In this document: positions 1 to 5,675 of the stretch, in pieces
How the letters are laid out: every line of letters begins with the position of its first letter
Position numbering within the stretch: position 1 is the first letter of the stretch
Source: Caldifarciminota bacterium
Lineage (GTDB): Bacteria > WOR-3 > Hydrothermia > UBA1063 > CAJXJZ01
Assembly: GCA_027073945.1 (NCBI GenBank)
Contig: JALTEL010000391.1
Span: forward strand, 1-7,087
Length of the DNA stretch: 7,087 nt
Direction of reading: 5' to 3'
Notes under the pieces: model-generated
The model's database searches: none
The model's input: only the letters and a program-made list of their open reading frames with translations
Told to the model about the DNA's origin: nothing
Made by a program: the position numbers and the translations under genes

Positions 1-654
1 GGTATAAATATATTCTCCCTTAGGATTCCCTCCATTGTGTTCTACAAGGTCTATTTCTATATACCCTGGCCTGGATGGAACTTTCTCCTTCCATATCTCT
101 ATGTCTATTTGCCCTTTTACTAAATGCGCTGATTTCTTCCGTCGCTTCTTTAAGGGAAATGGTATTATATTGTCTTTGTATCTATCCCTGTGAGGCTTTA
201 ATAACCTGTCTATGGTGGCAGGGGAAATTTGTCTTAAGAGTTCTCTGTGTTCTAAAGGAACTTCTTTTAACCCATCATATCCCCATAATGTATCATAATT
301 CTCTAAAATGAATGTCTTTAAATGCTTTGAACTTATTCCACCTGTTATCTTCCATATCCTGAATAAAAGCTTTGAAATCTCCTTACCATAAACCTTTTTC
401 CTCCCTCTACTTGAAATACCACTTTTTTGTATGTCCGCTCTTATAATAACCCTGCCTTCCCTCTTTATTACCCTGTTATGTATGTTTAAAAGTTTGATTA
501 TGTATTTCCTTGAATAACCTGTCAGGTCTTGAAGGTCATTTAATACAAGTGTCTTCTCTTTCCTGTCTGCCTTTTTATACCTCTTATGGTTGACTTTTAT
601 TATGGATTTCTTCTGTTTTGCTTTAAGATTTTGATAGGGAATTGTAATGTTCAT
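1..654 (-). CDS. Integrase-core (DDE) transposase, N-terminal part, runs off window edge
   Basis: Reading leftward from the ATG at 654-652 the frame is open for 218 codons to the first base of the window, so the C-terminal part is missing only because the window ends. The protein begins MNITIPYQNLKAKQKKSI and has a basic, helix-rich N-terminal DNA-binding region (a GYSRKYIIKLLN segment near residue 50, then RGRKKVYGKEISKLLF near residue 85). Around residues 196-218 it reads PGYIEIDLVEHNGG followed by KGEYIYT, which is the start of an rve/RNase H-like catalytic core; D202 would be the first acidic residue of the DDE triad. This pattern resembles ISNCY/IS481-like integrase-core transposases, but the exact IS family cannot be fixed from half a protein. 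The start is supported by AAGGAGG about 8 nt upstream. No frameshift or stop is seen in the visible part, so the element may be intact. Confidence 0.85.
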   Translation of the reverse strand, partial: MNITIPYQNLKAKQKKSIIKVNHKRYKKADRKEKTLVLNDLQDLTGYSRKYIIKLLNIHNRVIKREGRVIIRADIQKSGISSRGRKKVYGKEISKLLFRIWKITGGISSKHLKTFILENYDTLWGYDGLKEVPLEHRELLRQISPATIDRLLKPHRDRYKDNIIPFPLKKRRKKSAHLVKGQIDIEIWKEKVPSRPGYIEIDLVEHNGGNPKGEYIYT

Positions 655-655
655 T

Positions 656-708
656 GGGAGCTCCTCCTTTTTTAAGGTATAATAGGATACACTATCCCGG
701 GAGCTCCC
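656..708 (-). promoter_or_regulatory. Transposase leader with potential start-occluding stem
   Basis: GGGAGCTCCC at 699-708 and GGGAGCTCC at 656-664 are self-complementary sequences that flank the transposase leader. In a leftward RNA the upstream copy could pair over 9 bp with the copy lying between the Shine-Dalgarno (AAGGAGG, 669-663) and the ATG. A second small palindrome, GGATA-CAC-TATCC (685-697), lies between them. A possible leftward -10 (TATTAT, 684-679) would start RNA downstream of the first copy, leaving the site open; no good -35 is visible. Known insertion sequences such as IS10 and IS50 use stems of this type to block translation from read-through transcripts. Function here is inferred. 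Confidence 0.4.
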
Positions 709-754
709 TCCTATTGTTTTTGAAACTCTCATCGTTTCTCTATTTCTGTTACCT

Positions 755-802
755 TTATTTTGAGGAAACATTATCCCCTTCGGTGCAATTATTTTTGAGG
801 AA
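755..802. repeat. Imperfect direct repeat TTATTTTGAGGAA
   Basis: TTATTTTGAGGAA at 755-767 recurs as TTATTTTTGAGGAA at 789-802, a start-to-start distance of 34 bp, in the A/T-rich stretch between the insertion sequence and the feo promoter. It may be an activator or regulator site pair, or a chance repeat in low-complexity sequence. Nothing else in 709-812 is recognisable. Confidence 0.3.
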
Positions 803-812
803 TAACGATTAC

Positions 813-841
813 TTGAAAGTTCGGTTAACCTAACTTATAAT
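813..841 (+). promoter_or_regulatory. Sigma70-type promoter of the feo operon
   Basis: TTGAAA at 813-818 and TATAAT at 836-841 are separated by exactly 17 bp, giving a near-consensus promoter 22 bp upstream of the first start codon. The expected transcription start is near 848, so the 5' leader is very short. It is the only convincing promoter on the plus strand and probably drives the rightward operon from 863 onward. Confidence 0.85.
817..836. promoter_or_regulatory. DtxR/IdeR/MntR-type operator in the promoter spacer
   Basis: AAGTTCGGTTAACCTAACTT is a 20-bp palindrome matching its own reverse complement at 18 of 20 positions. It contains GGTTAACC with outer AAGTT/AACTT arms, closely resembling the TTAGGTTAGGCTAACCTAA operator type of DtxR-family metal repressors. 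It fills the spacer between -35 and -10 and overlaps both elements by a base or more, so bound repressor would block RNA polymerase. The first gene downstream encodes a DtxR-family repressor, so autoregulation by metal is the simplest reading. Confidence 0.8.
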
Positions 842-862
842 TATACACAAGCGGAGGTATAC

Positions 863-1555
863 ATGGAACTTGGAATGTCTCTTGAAGACTATCTTGAAAG
901 CATTTTCGTGCTGGGGGCAGGTAAAAGACCTGTCAGACTAACGGATATTGCACGGAAATTAAGTGTGAGAAAATCATCCGTTGTTGGTGCTCTGAACAAA
1001 TTGCAATCTGAAAATCTGGTTATACACGAAAGGTATGGAGACGTAATGCTGACCCAAAAAGGCATAGAGGTGGCAAGCAAAGTGTATAAAAAACATCTTG
1101 CTGTTTATGCATTCCTGGCAGAAGTACTCGGTATAGACGATATTGCAGCCAACAGGCAGGCGTGTAATATAGAACATTACATAGCACAAGACACGGCCGA
1201 TAGACTTGATATGTTAGTGAGGTTTGTAAGGTCATGTGAAGAAATGACTAAGCTATTCAAGGATGAATTCAGAAACTTCATTGAACAGGGGATCCTGCCC
1301 TTTCCGTGCAACAAAAAGGAGGTTATTATGATTACTCTTGAAAAATTACATGTCGGTGAAAAGGCTGTTATAAAAAGGATTAACTGTGACCTTCCTATAA
1401 AGTCGAGATTGCTTGCTATGGGCATAGTTCCGGGTGCAGAGGTAATTCTTGAGAAACTTGCCCCTCTTGGCGACCCTATTGATATACTGGTGAAAGGCTA
1501 TCATTTAAGCCTGAGGAAAGAGGAGGCATCTTGTATAGAGGTTGAGAAAAAATGA
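863..1555 (+). CDS. DtxR/MntR-family metal-dependent repressor fused to a FeoA domain
   Basis: The 230-residue protein has three parts. Residues 1-65 are a winged helix-turn-helix (LTDIARKLSVRKSSVVGALNK, then a wing before LTQKG). Residues 66-142 are the metal-binding dimerisation domain. Residues 156-230 are a FeoA/SH3-like domain (ITLEKLHVGEKAVIKRI, LLAMGIVPGAEV). By motif alignment the metal ligands are D9, E12, H78, C101, E104 and H105. D9 matches MntR (Asp8), whereas C101 matches DtxR (Cys102), giving a mixed site; the DtxR ancillary ligands at the E83 and H98 positions appear replaced. It probably represses its own promoter when Fe(II) or Mn(II) is plentiful. The ATG at 863 follows GGAGGT at a proper distance. 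DtxR proteins often carry a C-terminal SH3-like domain, but this one looks like full-length FeoA and has its own internal start. Repressor assignment is strong; the metal preferred is uncertain. Confidence 0.9.
   Translation: MELGMSLEDYLESIFVLGAGKRPVRLTDIARKLSVRKSSVVGALNKLQSENLVIHERYGDVMLTQKGIEVASKVYKKHLAVYAFLAEVLGIDDIAANRQACNIEHYIAQDTADRLDMLVRFVRSCEEMTKLFKDEFRNFIEQGILPFPCNKKEVIMITLEKLHVGEKAVIKRINCDLPIKSRLLAMGIVPGAEVILEKLAPLGDPIDILVKGYHLSLRKEEASCIEVEKK
1316..1330 (+). promoter_or_regulatory. Internal ribosome binding site and ATG within the repressor-FeoA fusion
   Basis: AAGGAGGT at 1316-1323 lies 4 nt before an in-frame ATG at 1328-1330 (Met156 of the fusion). Initiation here would give a separate 75-residue protein beginning MITLEKLHVGEK, which is the usual size and start of stand-alone FeoA. 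The Shine-Dalgarno is encoded by the linker codons for K-K-E-V. This suggests that the gene makes both a repressor-FeoA fusion and free FeoA, or is a recent fusion of two genes that kept the old start site. Confidence 0.6.
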
Positions 1556-1770
1556 TGACCTTTGCCTTTTCAAAATCATGTGATAGAGTCAAAATCTCAG
1601 GCATTGATGGTATAAGAGGTATATACAACAGAACACCAAATACAAGAATAAAAGCAAGGAATATTGTGGAAGCTATTCAAAATAGCATTGGATATATTAT
1701 TATAAAAGGACAATTAATAAGAATCCCTATTGAGTCCAGATTCTATGGGAAAATGCCGATAATTCCGTAG
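1552..1770 (+). CDS. Hypothetical protein, 72 residues, between feoA domain and feoB
   Basis: The ATG at 1552 overlaps the previous stop codon (ATGA), an arrangement typical of translational coupling, and the frame closes 16 bp before feoB, so it fills the gap between the two genes neatly. There is only a weak GAGG-like site upstream. The protein is basic, has one Cys, no signal peptide and no clear membrane segment, and ends KMPIIP. I do not recognise a family. Its position would suit a FeoC-like accessory protein, but no FeoC cysteine cluster or winged helix is visible. Residues 18-50 (IDGIRGI, then a P, basic residues, and YIII) very loosely recall the TusA fold pattern of the gene at 5428, which is too weak to call. 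It could also be a decayed gene. Confidence 0.4.
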   Translation: MMTFAFSKSCDRVKISGIDGIRGIYNRTPNTRIKARNIVEAIQNSIGYIIIKGQLIRIPIESRFYGKMPIIP

Positions 1771-1786
1771 ACAAAGGAGGTTAAAA

Positions 1787-3802
1787 ATGTTCAGGGTAGC
1801 AATAGCAGGAAATCCAAACAGTGGTAAAACTTCTTTATTTAATGCCCTCACAGGACAGAACCAGTATGTTGGTAATTGGCCAGGGGTCACAGTTGAAAAA
1901 AAACAAGGTTATTTTGTTTATAATGGTGAGAAGATAGAGATAACTGACCTTCCTGGCACTTACTCCTTAACACCCTACTCCATTGACGAGCGTATTGCAA
2001 GGGATTACATCCTCAAAGACAGGCCAGACATCGTTGTTATTGTGGCTGATTCAATAAATCTTGAAAGGAATTTCTATCTTCTTCTTGAAGTTCTGCACAT
2101 CCACAGGAATGTGGTACTGGTATTAAATATGAGTGATATCGCCCAAAAAAATGGGATAAATGTTAGACAAATCGAACTTTTTAAAATACTGGGGATTCCA
2201 GTAGTGCAAACAGTCGCTAATAAGGGAATTGGTGTGGAGAAACTTAAAGAAGCCATACACTCAAACTTCAAGAAACAAAACATACTCTATGTGGAGAATT
2301 TAATTAACAAGATTTACAGTAACGAAGTAAGTAAAAGAATTAATGCTCTGTCCAGTATTGTAAAGAAATATGTTGAGGATTATCCTCCAGATTATATTGC
2401 AGTTAAACTGCTTGAAAGGGATGATGAGATGAGGGAAAAGATAATATCCAAGAACAATGGCAAAGTGATATTGCAGGAGGCGGATAGGTTAATAAGAGAA
2501 ATAGAAGAATATAAAAGAGATGATACACCGTCGGTACTTGCAATGGAAAGGTATGCCTTTATTCACGGAGTGTACAAAGAAGTCGTGGAAATTGCAGAAA
2601 CTGTAGAGAAAAAAATAGATGCCACAGACAAAATTGACCGTGTGATGACCAACAGATATCTTGGTATTCCCATTTTTCTCCTTTTGATGTACACAGTCTT
2701 TACGCTTGTTTTTAAACTTGGTGGGCCCTTGAGTGATTTACTGGATTCAGGCATGAGTAAACTTGCAATATTATCTGAAAAAGCATTGTTATCAATTGGA
2801 TTATCAAAGTACATAGTGTCTTTTTTTAGCGACGGGATAATTGCCGGTGTGGGTTCGGTACTTGTATTTCTACCAAGCATAATGATATTGTATCTTCTAC
2901 TTGCCATGCTTGAAGATTCAGGATATATGGCAAGGGCAGCCTTCGTTGTTGACAAAATAATGCACAAGTTTGGTTTACACGGTAAATCAGCCATTCCAAT
3001 GGTTATTTCATTTGGCTGCAATATTCCAGGCATACTGGCAACAAGAACGCTCAAGTCTGAAAAAGATAGGTTGCTTACTATTTTAGTCATACCAATGATT
3101 CCATGCGCTGCAAGATTACCCATATTTATACTATTTGGTTCTGTGTTTTTTAAGAATCACAGTGCACTTTTTGTGTTTATGATGTATGCACTGGGACTGA
3201 CAATGGCTTTTTTATCCTCTATAATCATGAGCAAAGTATTTTTCAAAGGAGAGAGTTCCCCTTTGGTGATGGAATTACCACCATATAGAGTGCCTGATTT
3301 TTCTGTTGTATGGCGAGTAACAAAACAAAGAACATGGATGTTTCTGAAAAAGGCCGGCACATTTATCATGTTAACAGTTGCATTAGTATGGCTACTTGGA
3401 ACCTTACCAGTGGGAGTGGAATATGCATCTCACAAATCTCTGATAGGGGAATTCGGTTCTTTACTGGCTCCAGTATTTCGCCCCATTGGCTTTGGTTTTT
3501 GGCAGGCGACAGTTGCCCTTATTTTCGGTTTTCTTGCCAAGGAGGTTGTTGTCGGCACACTGGGAACTGTTTTCAAAGCGGGGGAAAACACATTGTCCAG
3601 CATTTTACCCGTCTATTTTAGCCATCTTTCTGCCCTGAGTTTTTCAGTATATTCGCTTCTGTATGTGCCCTGTGTGGCAGCCGTGGCCGCAATCTGGAAA
3701 GAGACGAATATAAAATGGGCACTGGTGTCTGTTTTTTACAGTATGACACTGGCATATATCGTTGCTTTTATAATATACAGCATTGGCGGAGTAATTTTAT
3801 GA
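1787..3802 (+). CDS. feoB: Ferrous iron transporter FeoB
   Basis: This 671-residue protein imports Fe(II) across the inner membrane. The N-terminal G domain shows G1 GNPNSGKTS (8-16), a G2 threonine at T35 in NWPGVTVEKK, G3 DLPG (54-57) followed by TYSLTPYSIDE, G4 NMSD (114-117) and a degenerate G5 around 142-147. A helical GDP-dissociation-inhibitor-like region spans about 160-280. The membrane core begins near residue 291 and contains the conserved SFGCNIPG (408-415), PCAARLP (439-445), LAKEVVVGTLG (583-593) and YVPC (626-629) segments, with Cys411, Cys440 and Cys629 in places typical of the family. The length is at the short end of the family and there is no C-terminal cytoplasmic extension. 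AAAGGAGG six to seven bases upstream fixes the start. It probably belongs to the operon controlled from the promoter at 813-841. Confidence 0.97.
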   Translation: MFRVAIAGNPNSGKTSLFNALTGQNQYVGNWPGVTVEKKQGYFVYNGEKIEITDLPGTYSLTPYSIDERIARDYILKDRPDIVVIVADSINLERNFYLLLEVLHIHRNVVLVLNMSDIAQKNGINVRQIELFKILGIPVVQTVANKGIGVEKLKEAIHSNFKKQNILYVENLINKIYSNEVSKRINALSSIVKKYVEDYPPDYIAVKLLERDDEMREKIISKNNGKVILQEADRLIREIEEYKRDDTPSVLAMERYAFIHGVYKEVVEIAETVEKKIDATDKIDRVMTNRYLGIPIFLLLMYTVFTLVFKLGGPLSDLLDSGMSKLAILSEKALLSIGLSKYIVSFFSDGIIAGVGSVLVFLPSIMILYLLLAMLEDSGYMARAAFVVDKIMHKFGLHGKSAIPMVISFGCNIPGILATRTLKSEKDRLLTILVIPMIPCAARLPIFILFGSVFFKNHSALFVFMMYALGLTMAFLSSIIMSKVFFKGESSPLVMELPPYRVPDFSVVWRVTKQRTWMFLKKAGTFIMLTVALVWLLGTLPVGVEYASHKSLIGEFGSLLAPVFRPIGFGFWQATVALIFGFLAKEVVVGTLGTVFKAGENTLSSILPVYFSHLSALSFSVYSLLYVPCVAAVAAIWKETNIKWALVSVFYSMTLAYIVAFIIYSIGGVIL

Positions 3803-3850
3803 TGAATAATGAAAAAGGGGGTAAAAATGAAAAATCGCTTAATTAATCCA

Positions 3851-3902
3851 AGGGGAATACTCGCATCTGAGTCACCAAACAGGAACTTAAGGGTATTCCC
3901 CT
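3851..3902 (+). repeat. Inverted repeat, possible intercistronic RNA hairpin
   Basis: AGGGGAATAC at 3851-3860 is exactly complementary to GTATTCCCCT at 3893-3902, and the stem extends inward by a T-G wobble and a C-G pair. The loop is about 28 bases. The related segment of the intact tusA-like gene (5454-5506) has a shorter 8-bp version. No T-tract follows, so it is not a classic terminator; it may stabilise or process RNA between feoB and the downstream genes. Confidence 0.5.
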
Positions 3903-3923
3903 ATGTATAGACAAAATGACAGC

Positions 3924-3942
3924 TTTTTACACTATGTAAAAA
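3924..3942. repeat. Perfect palindrome TTTTTACA-CTA-TGTAAAAA
   Basis: Two 8-base arms around a 3-base centre lie 53 bp upstream of the FmdE-like gene. The shape would suit either a regulator binding site or a small hairpin. It derives from the 3' end of the tusA-like remnant, whose intact version has a looser palindrome (TTTTTTAC and GTAAAAAA around 6 bases). No convincing -35/-10 pair with normal spacing was found here. Confidence 0.4.
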
Positions 3943-3994
3943 TGGGAGAGTTATAAGGGTAGTTATATTTTAACTTATTAGTAAGGAGGTATTT

Positions 3995-4684
3995 ATGTAC
4001 AAAGAATTTATCAGTGCCGTAATTTTCCTGTCCGCATTGACATCCTCTGGCAATGCAAACTGGGCACAGGAATTTTACGGAGATGTGCCACCCATCAAAA
4101 TCAAAGAACCCTTGGGGGCAATGGTGGGTTCATTGAACCCTGATAATCCTGTTATTGTTATCTCCATCAAGGATGTTGGGCTTTATACAGGACACATCTG
4201 CCCTGGTATTGCGGCAGGATTTAAGGCAACAAGCCTTGCACTTAATGCGCTTTATGGGAAGGAAACACCTGTCCGGGGTAAAATTAGGATAGCGACAAAT
4301 GAGCCCTCTGATTTATTGGATGTAGTTTCATACATTACAGGTGCAAGGGCATTTTATGGAAGGGATGAGGTAAATCATAATGATATTGTTATTGATAAGA
4401 CCTTGGGGGAGAAACCTGGAATAGTTGTTATGGTATTCAAAAGAAAGGACACAGGTAAGATGGTAAAGATTGTATTTAACAAAGCCAAACTCTTTAATCC
4501 AAAAGAGATGAAAAAGATGAAACAAATGAAAGAGAAAGTAATGAAAGGAAAAGCCACTCTAAAAGAAGAAATAACAATGAGAACAAATCTACAGAAAAAG
4601 GTAAAACAGATTTTCTTCAACCTTCCGAAAGGTGCTATAACAGTGGAAGAAATTAAGGACTATAAAATCCCTGACAGGGATTAA
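3995..4684 (+). CDS. Exported FmdE-family (GHxCPG) protein
   Basis: The 229-residue protein opens with a short hydrophobic stretch (residues 7-16, ISAVIFLSAL) and small residues ending near ANWAQ (21-25). This looks like a weak Sec signal peptide, so a periplasmic location is likely but not certain. Residues 60-165 fit the FmdE family (named after a formylmethanofuran dehydrogenase accessory subunit): GHICPGIAAG at 66-75 is the hallmark metal-binding motif, and a D-V-V-S-Y-I-T-G segment (109-116) follows the usual order. The second conserved cysteine of many FmdE proteins is replaced by NEPSD (102-106). Residues 164-208 form a Lys/Met-rich, probably helical extension. GGAGGT five bases upstream sets the start. 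There is no methanogenesis gene here, so formylmethanofuran chemistry is unlikely. The Feo context suggests binding or handling of a metal ion; this is inference. Confidence 0.75.
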   Translation: MYKEFISAVIFLSALTSSGNANWAQEFYGDVPPIKIKEPLGAMVGSLNPDNPVIVISIKDVGLYTGHICPGIAAGFKATSLALNALYGKETPVRGKIRIATNEPSDLLDVVSYITGARAFYGRDEVNHNDIVIDKTLGEKPGIVVMVFKRKDTGKMVKIVFNKAKLFNPKEMKKMKQMKEKVMKGKATLKEEITMRTNLQKKVKQIFFNLPKGAITVEEIKDYKIPDRD

Positions 4685-4696
4685 AAAGGAGGTAAA

Positions 4697-5410
4697 ATGG
4701 TAAAATTAACGGATGTGAAGCCAGGAACAAGGGTAATAGTAAGAAGGATTGATGGGGTAGAAGTAAAAAAACACCTTGAGGACATTGGTATAAGAGAGGG
4801 AATAGACCTCAAAATAGTAGGTACAGAATTACACCATAAACATAAAGGACCAATTTGTATTAAGATATCTGATTCTGATAAGGAAGTAATTATCCCACAG
4901 GGAATAGCAGATAAGACAAACCTTGATAAAGGTGGACAAGAAGTCTCGCTCCTCGCGTTGGAACAAGGTGATAAAGGGATTGTTAAAAACATTCAAAGTG
5001 GTGAAGCAATGACATTATTGAATGAATTAGGCATTATGGGAGGTGCAGAAATAGAATTTGCGAGGCATATGCCAGATGATACACTTGTATTTAAGATTGA
5101 GGAAAGGGAGATGAGAGTTGGCGAAGGTGAAGCAGCAAAAATACTCGTAGAATTGGAAGGAAAGCGTATTCAGGCAAACTACGTTAAAGAAGGCATTGAG
5201 ACCACTATTGTCAAGATAATCGGCGGGATTGAATATGGGCATAAATTTGAAGGTATTGGACTTAAAGAAGGTACAAATATTACCCTACTTAAAAAAGAGG
5301 CACATCCACCATCTGCCCTCAGAGGAAGATATATCCGGGCGAAGATAGGTGAAGAATTGATTACCGTTGGACACGGATTAGCAGAGAAAGTCTGGGTAGA
5401 GAGTACATGA
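4697..5410 (+). CDS. Protein of three tandem FeoA domains
   Basis: The 237-residue protein consists almost entirely of three FeoA/SH3-like repeats. Domain 1 (about 1-75) has LTDVKPGTRVIVRRIDG and LEDIGIREG. Domain 2 (about 82-154) has LLALEQGDKGIVKNIQSG and LNELGIMGG. Domain 3 (about 158-237) has a diverged start, then KFEGIGLKEG and a C-terminal VGHGLAEKVWVE. FeoA is normally a single cytoplasmic domain of about 75 residues that binds FeoB and supports its assembly or activity. Here one polypeptide offers three copies, in addition to the FeoA domain on the repressor. No signal peptide, membrane segment or cysteine other than C54 is present. A good SD (AAAGGAGG) precedes the ATG, 12 bp after the FmdE-like gene, so both are in one operon. 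It may bridge a FeoB trimer; that is speculation. Confidence 0.88.
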   Translation: MVKLTDVKPGTRVIVRRIDGVEVKKHLEDIGIREGIDLKIVGTELHHKHKGPICIKISDSDKEVIIPQGIADKTNLDKGGQEVSLLALEQGDKGIVKNIQSGEAMTLLNELGIMGGAEIEFARHMPDDTLVFKIEEREMRVGEGEAAKILVELEGKRIQANYVKEGIETTIVKIIGGIEYGHKFEGIGLKEGTNITLLKKEAHPPSALRGRYIRAKIGEELITVGHGLAEKVWVEST

Positions 5411-5427
5411 TAAAAAGGAGGTGAAAA

Positions 5428-5670
5428 ATGGGAGAGCGTTTGATTGATGTAAGGGGAATACCTGCTTCTCTTAGACCCAAAAGGGTCAAACAGGGACTTA
5501 AGGGTATTCCTGCTGGTGAGCAGGTTAAGATTATCTCCGATGATGAAAGGATGCAGAAACTTGCTCCCAAAATGGTAGCCTCTATAGGTGATACTGACTT
5601 TATTAGTGTGTATAAAGGTGATGATGGGCTTTTTTACACAATCGTAAAAAACAATAAAAAAGGAGGATGA
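5428..5670 (+). CDS. TusA/SirA-like protein lacking the catalytic cysteine
   Basis: This 80-residue protein follows the TusA plan: DVRGIP near the start (7-12), a first helix, KGIPAGEQVKIISDD (25-39) matching the usual 'G-E-x-(L/V)-x-I-x-x-D-D' strand, a second helix, and a C-terminal strand DGLFYTIVKN (66-75). TusA proteins pass sulfur as a persulfide on the cysteine of a CPxP motif. Here that region reads ASLRP, and the protein has no cysteine at all, so sulfur transfer by the known mechanism is excluded. It probably acts by binding a protein or ligand. AAAGGAGGT precedes the ATG by six bases, 17 bp after the triple-FeoA gene. A deleted sister copy lies at about 3827-3945. The first 80 bases contain inverted repeats (GGAATACC/GGTATTCC and GACCC-AAAA-GGGTC). 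Confidence 0.78.
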   Translation: MGERLIDVRGIPASLRPKRVKQGLKGIPAGEQVKIISDDERMQKLAPKMVASIGDTDFISVYKGDDGLFYTIVKNNKKGG

Positions 5671-5675
5671 TAATG
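5660..5675 (+). promoter_or_regulatory. Ribosome binding site that fixes the start of the barrel gene at 5673
   Basis: AAGGAGG at 5660-5666 directly abuts an ATG at 5667 and lies six bases before a second in-frame ATG at 5673. An SD with no spacer cannot work, so 5673 is the real start. It also gives the cleaner signal peptide (MKKSLIK...). The SD lies inside the last codons of the upstream TusA-like gene, whose TGA is at 5668-5670, so the two genes are probably coupled. Confidence 0.8.

Larger units (their letters stand above)
1..708 (-). mobile_element. Insertion sequence, 5' (transposase-start) end; outer boundary not resolved
   Basis: The transposase reading frame and its leader define a partial insertion sequence. 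The right-hand terminus is probably somewhere between about 697 and 720, but the opposite terminal repeat lies outside the window, so neither the terminal inverted repeats nor the target-site duplication can be seen. The element sits about 100 bp upstream of the iron-regulated promoter and points away from the feo genes. Confidence 0.6.
3827..3945 (+). pseudogene. Internally deleted remnant of the tusA-like gene found intact at 5428
   Basis: A short frame with an SD (AGGGGGT) and ATG at 3827 encodes 27 residues, MKNRLINPRGILASESPNRN then LRVFPYV, ending at 3910. It matches the start of the TusA-like protein at 5428 (ERLIDVRGIPAS...LKGIP), and the DNA matches as well: AAGGGGAATAC, GCATCT versus GCTTCT, AAACAGG, and ACTTAAGGGTATTCC recur in the same order, with about 12 bases lost between. 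After the stop, GCTTTTTACACTATGTAAAAA (part of 3922-3942) matches the 3' end of the intact gene, GCTTTTTTACACAATCGTAA (5629-5648). Thus both ends survive and the middle, more than 100 bp, is gone. It is a decayed paralogue; the 27-residue peptide could still be translated. Confidence 0.75.

Noticed and set aside
75..311. Plus-strand ORF of 78 codons
   Set aside because: It lies antiparallel to the transposase frame, has no ribosome binding site and a Leu/Cys-rich composition typical of a shadow frame.
2563..3123. Minus-strand ORF of 186 codons inside feoB
   Set aside because: It is the longest antisense frame here, but it lies entirely within clear FeoB coding sequence and has no SD or recognisable domain.
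3310..3621. Plus-strand ORF of 103 codons overlapping feoB
   Set aside because: It is an out-of-frame overlap of the conserved FeoB core, which reads without interruption; a frameshifted FeoB is not needed.
3926..3956. Possible promoter TTTACA ... TTATAA upstream of the FmdE-like gene
   Set aside because: The spacing is 19 bp and the hexamers fall within the remnant's palindrome; not strong enough to call a second promoter.
4681..4992. Minus-strand ORF of 103 codons over the triple-FeoA gene
   Set aside because: It is antisense to a gene whose three domains are recognisable, with no start signals.
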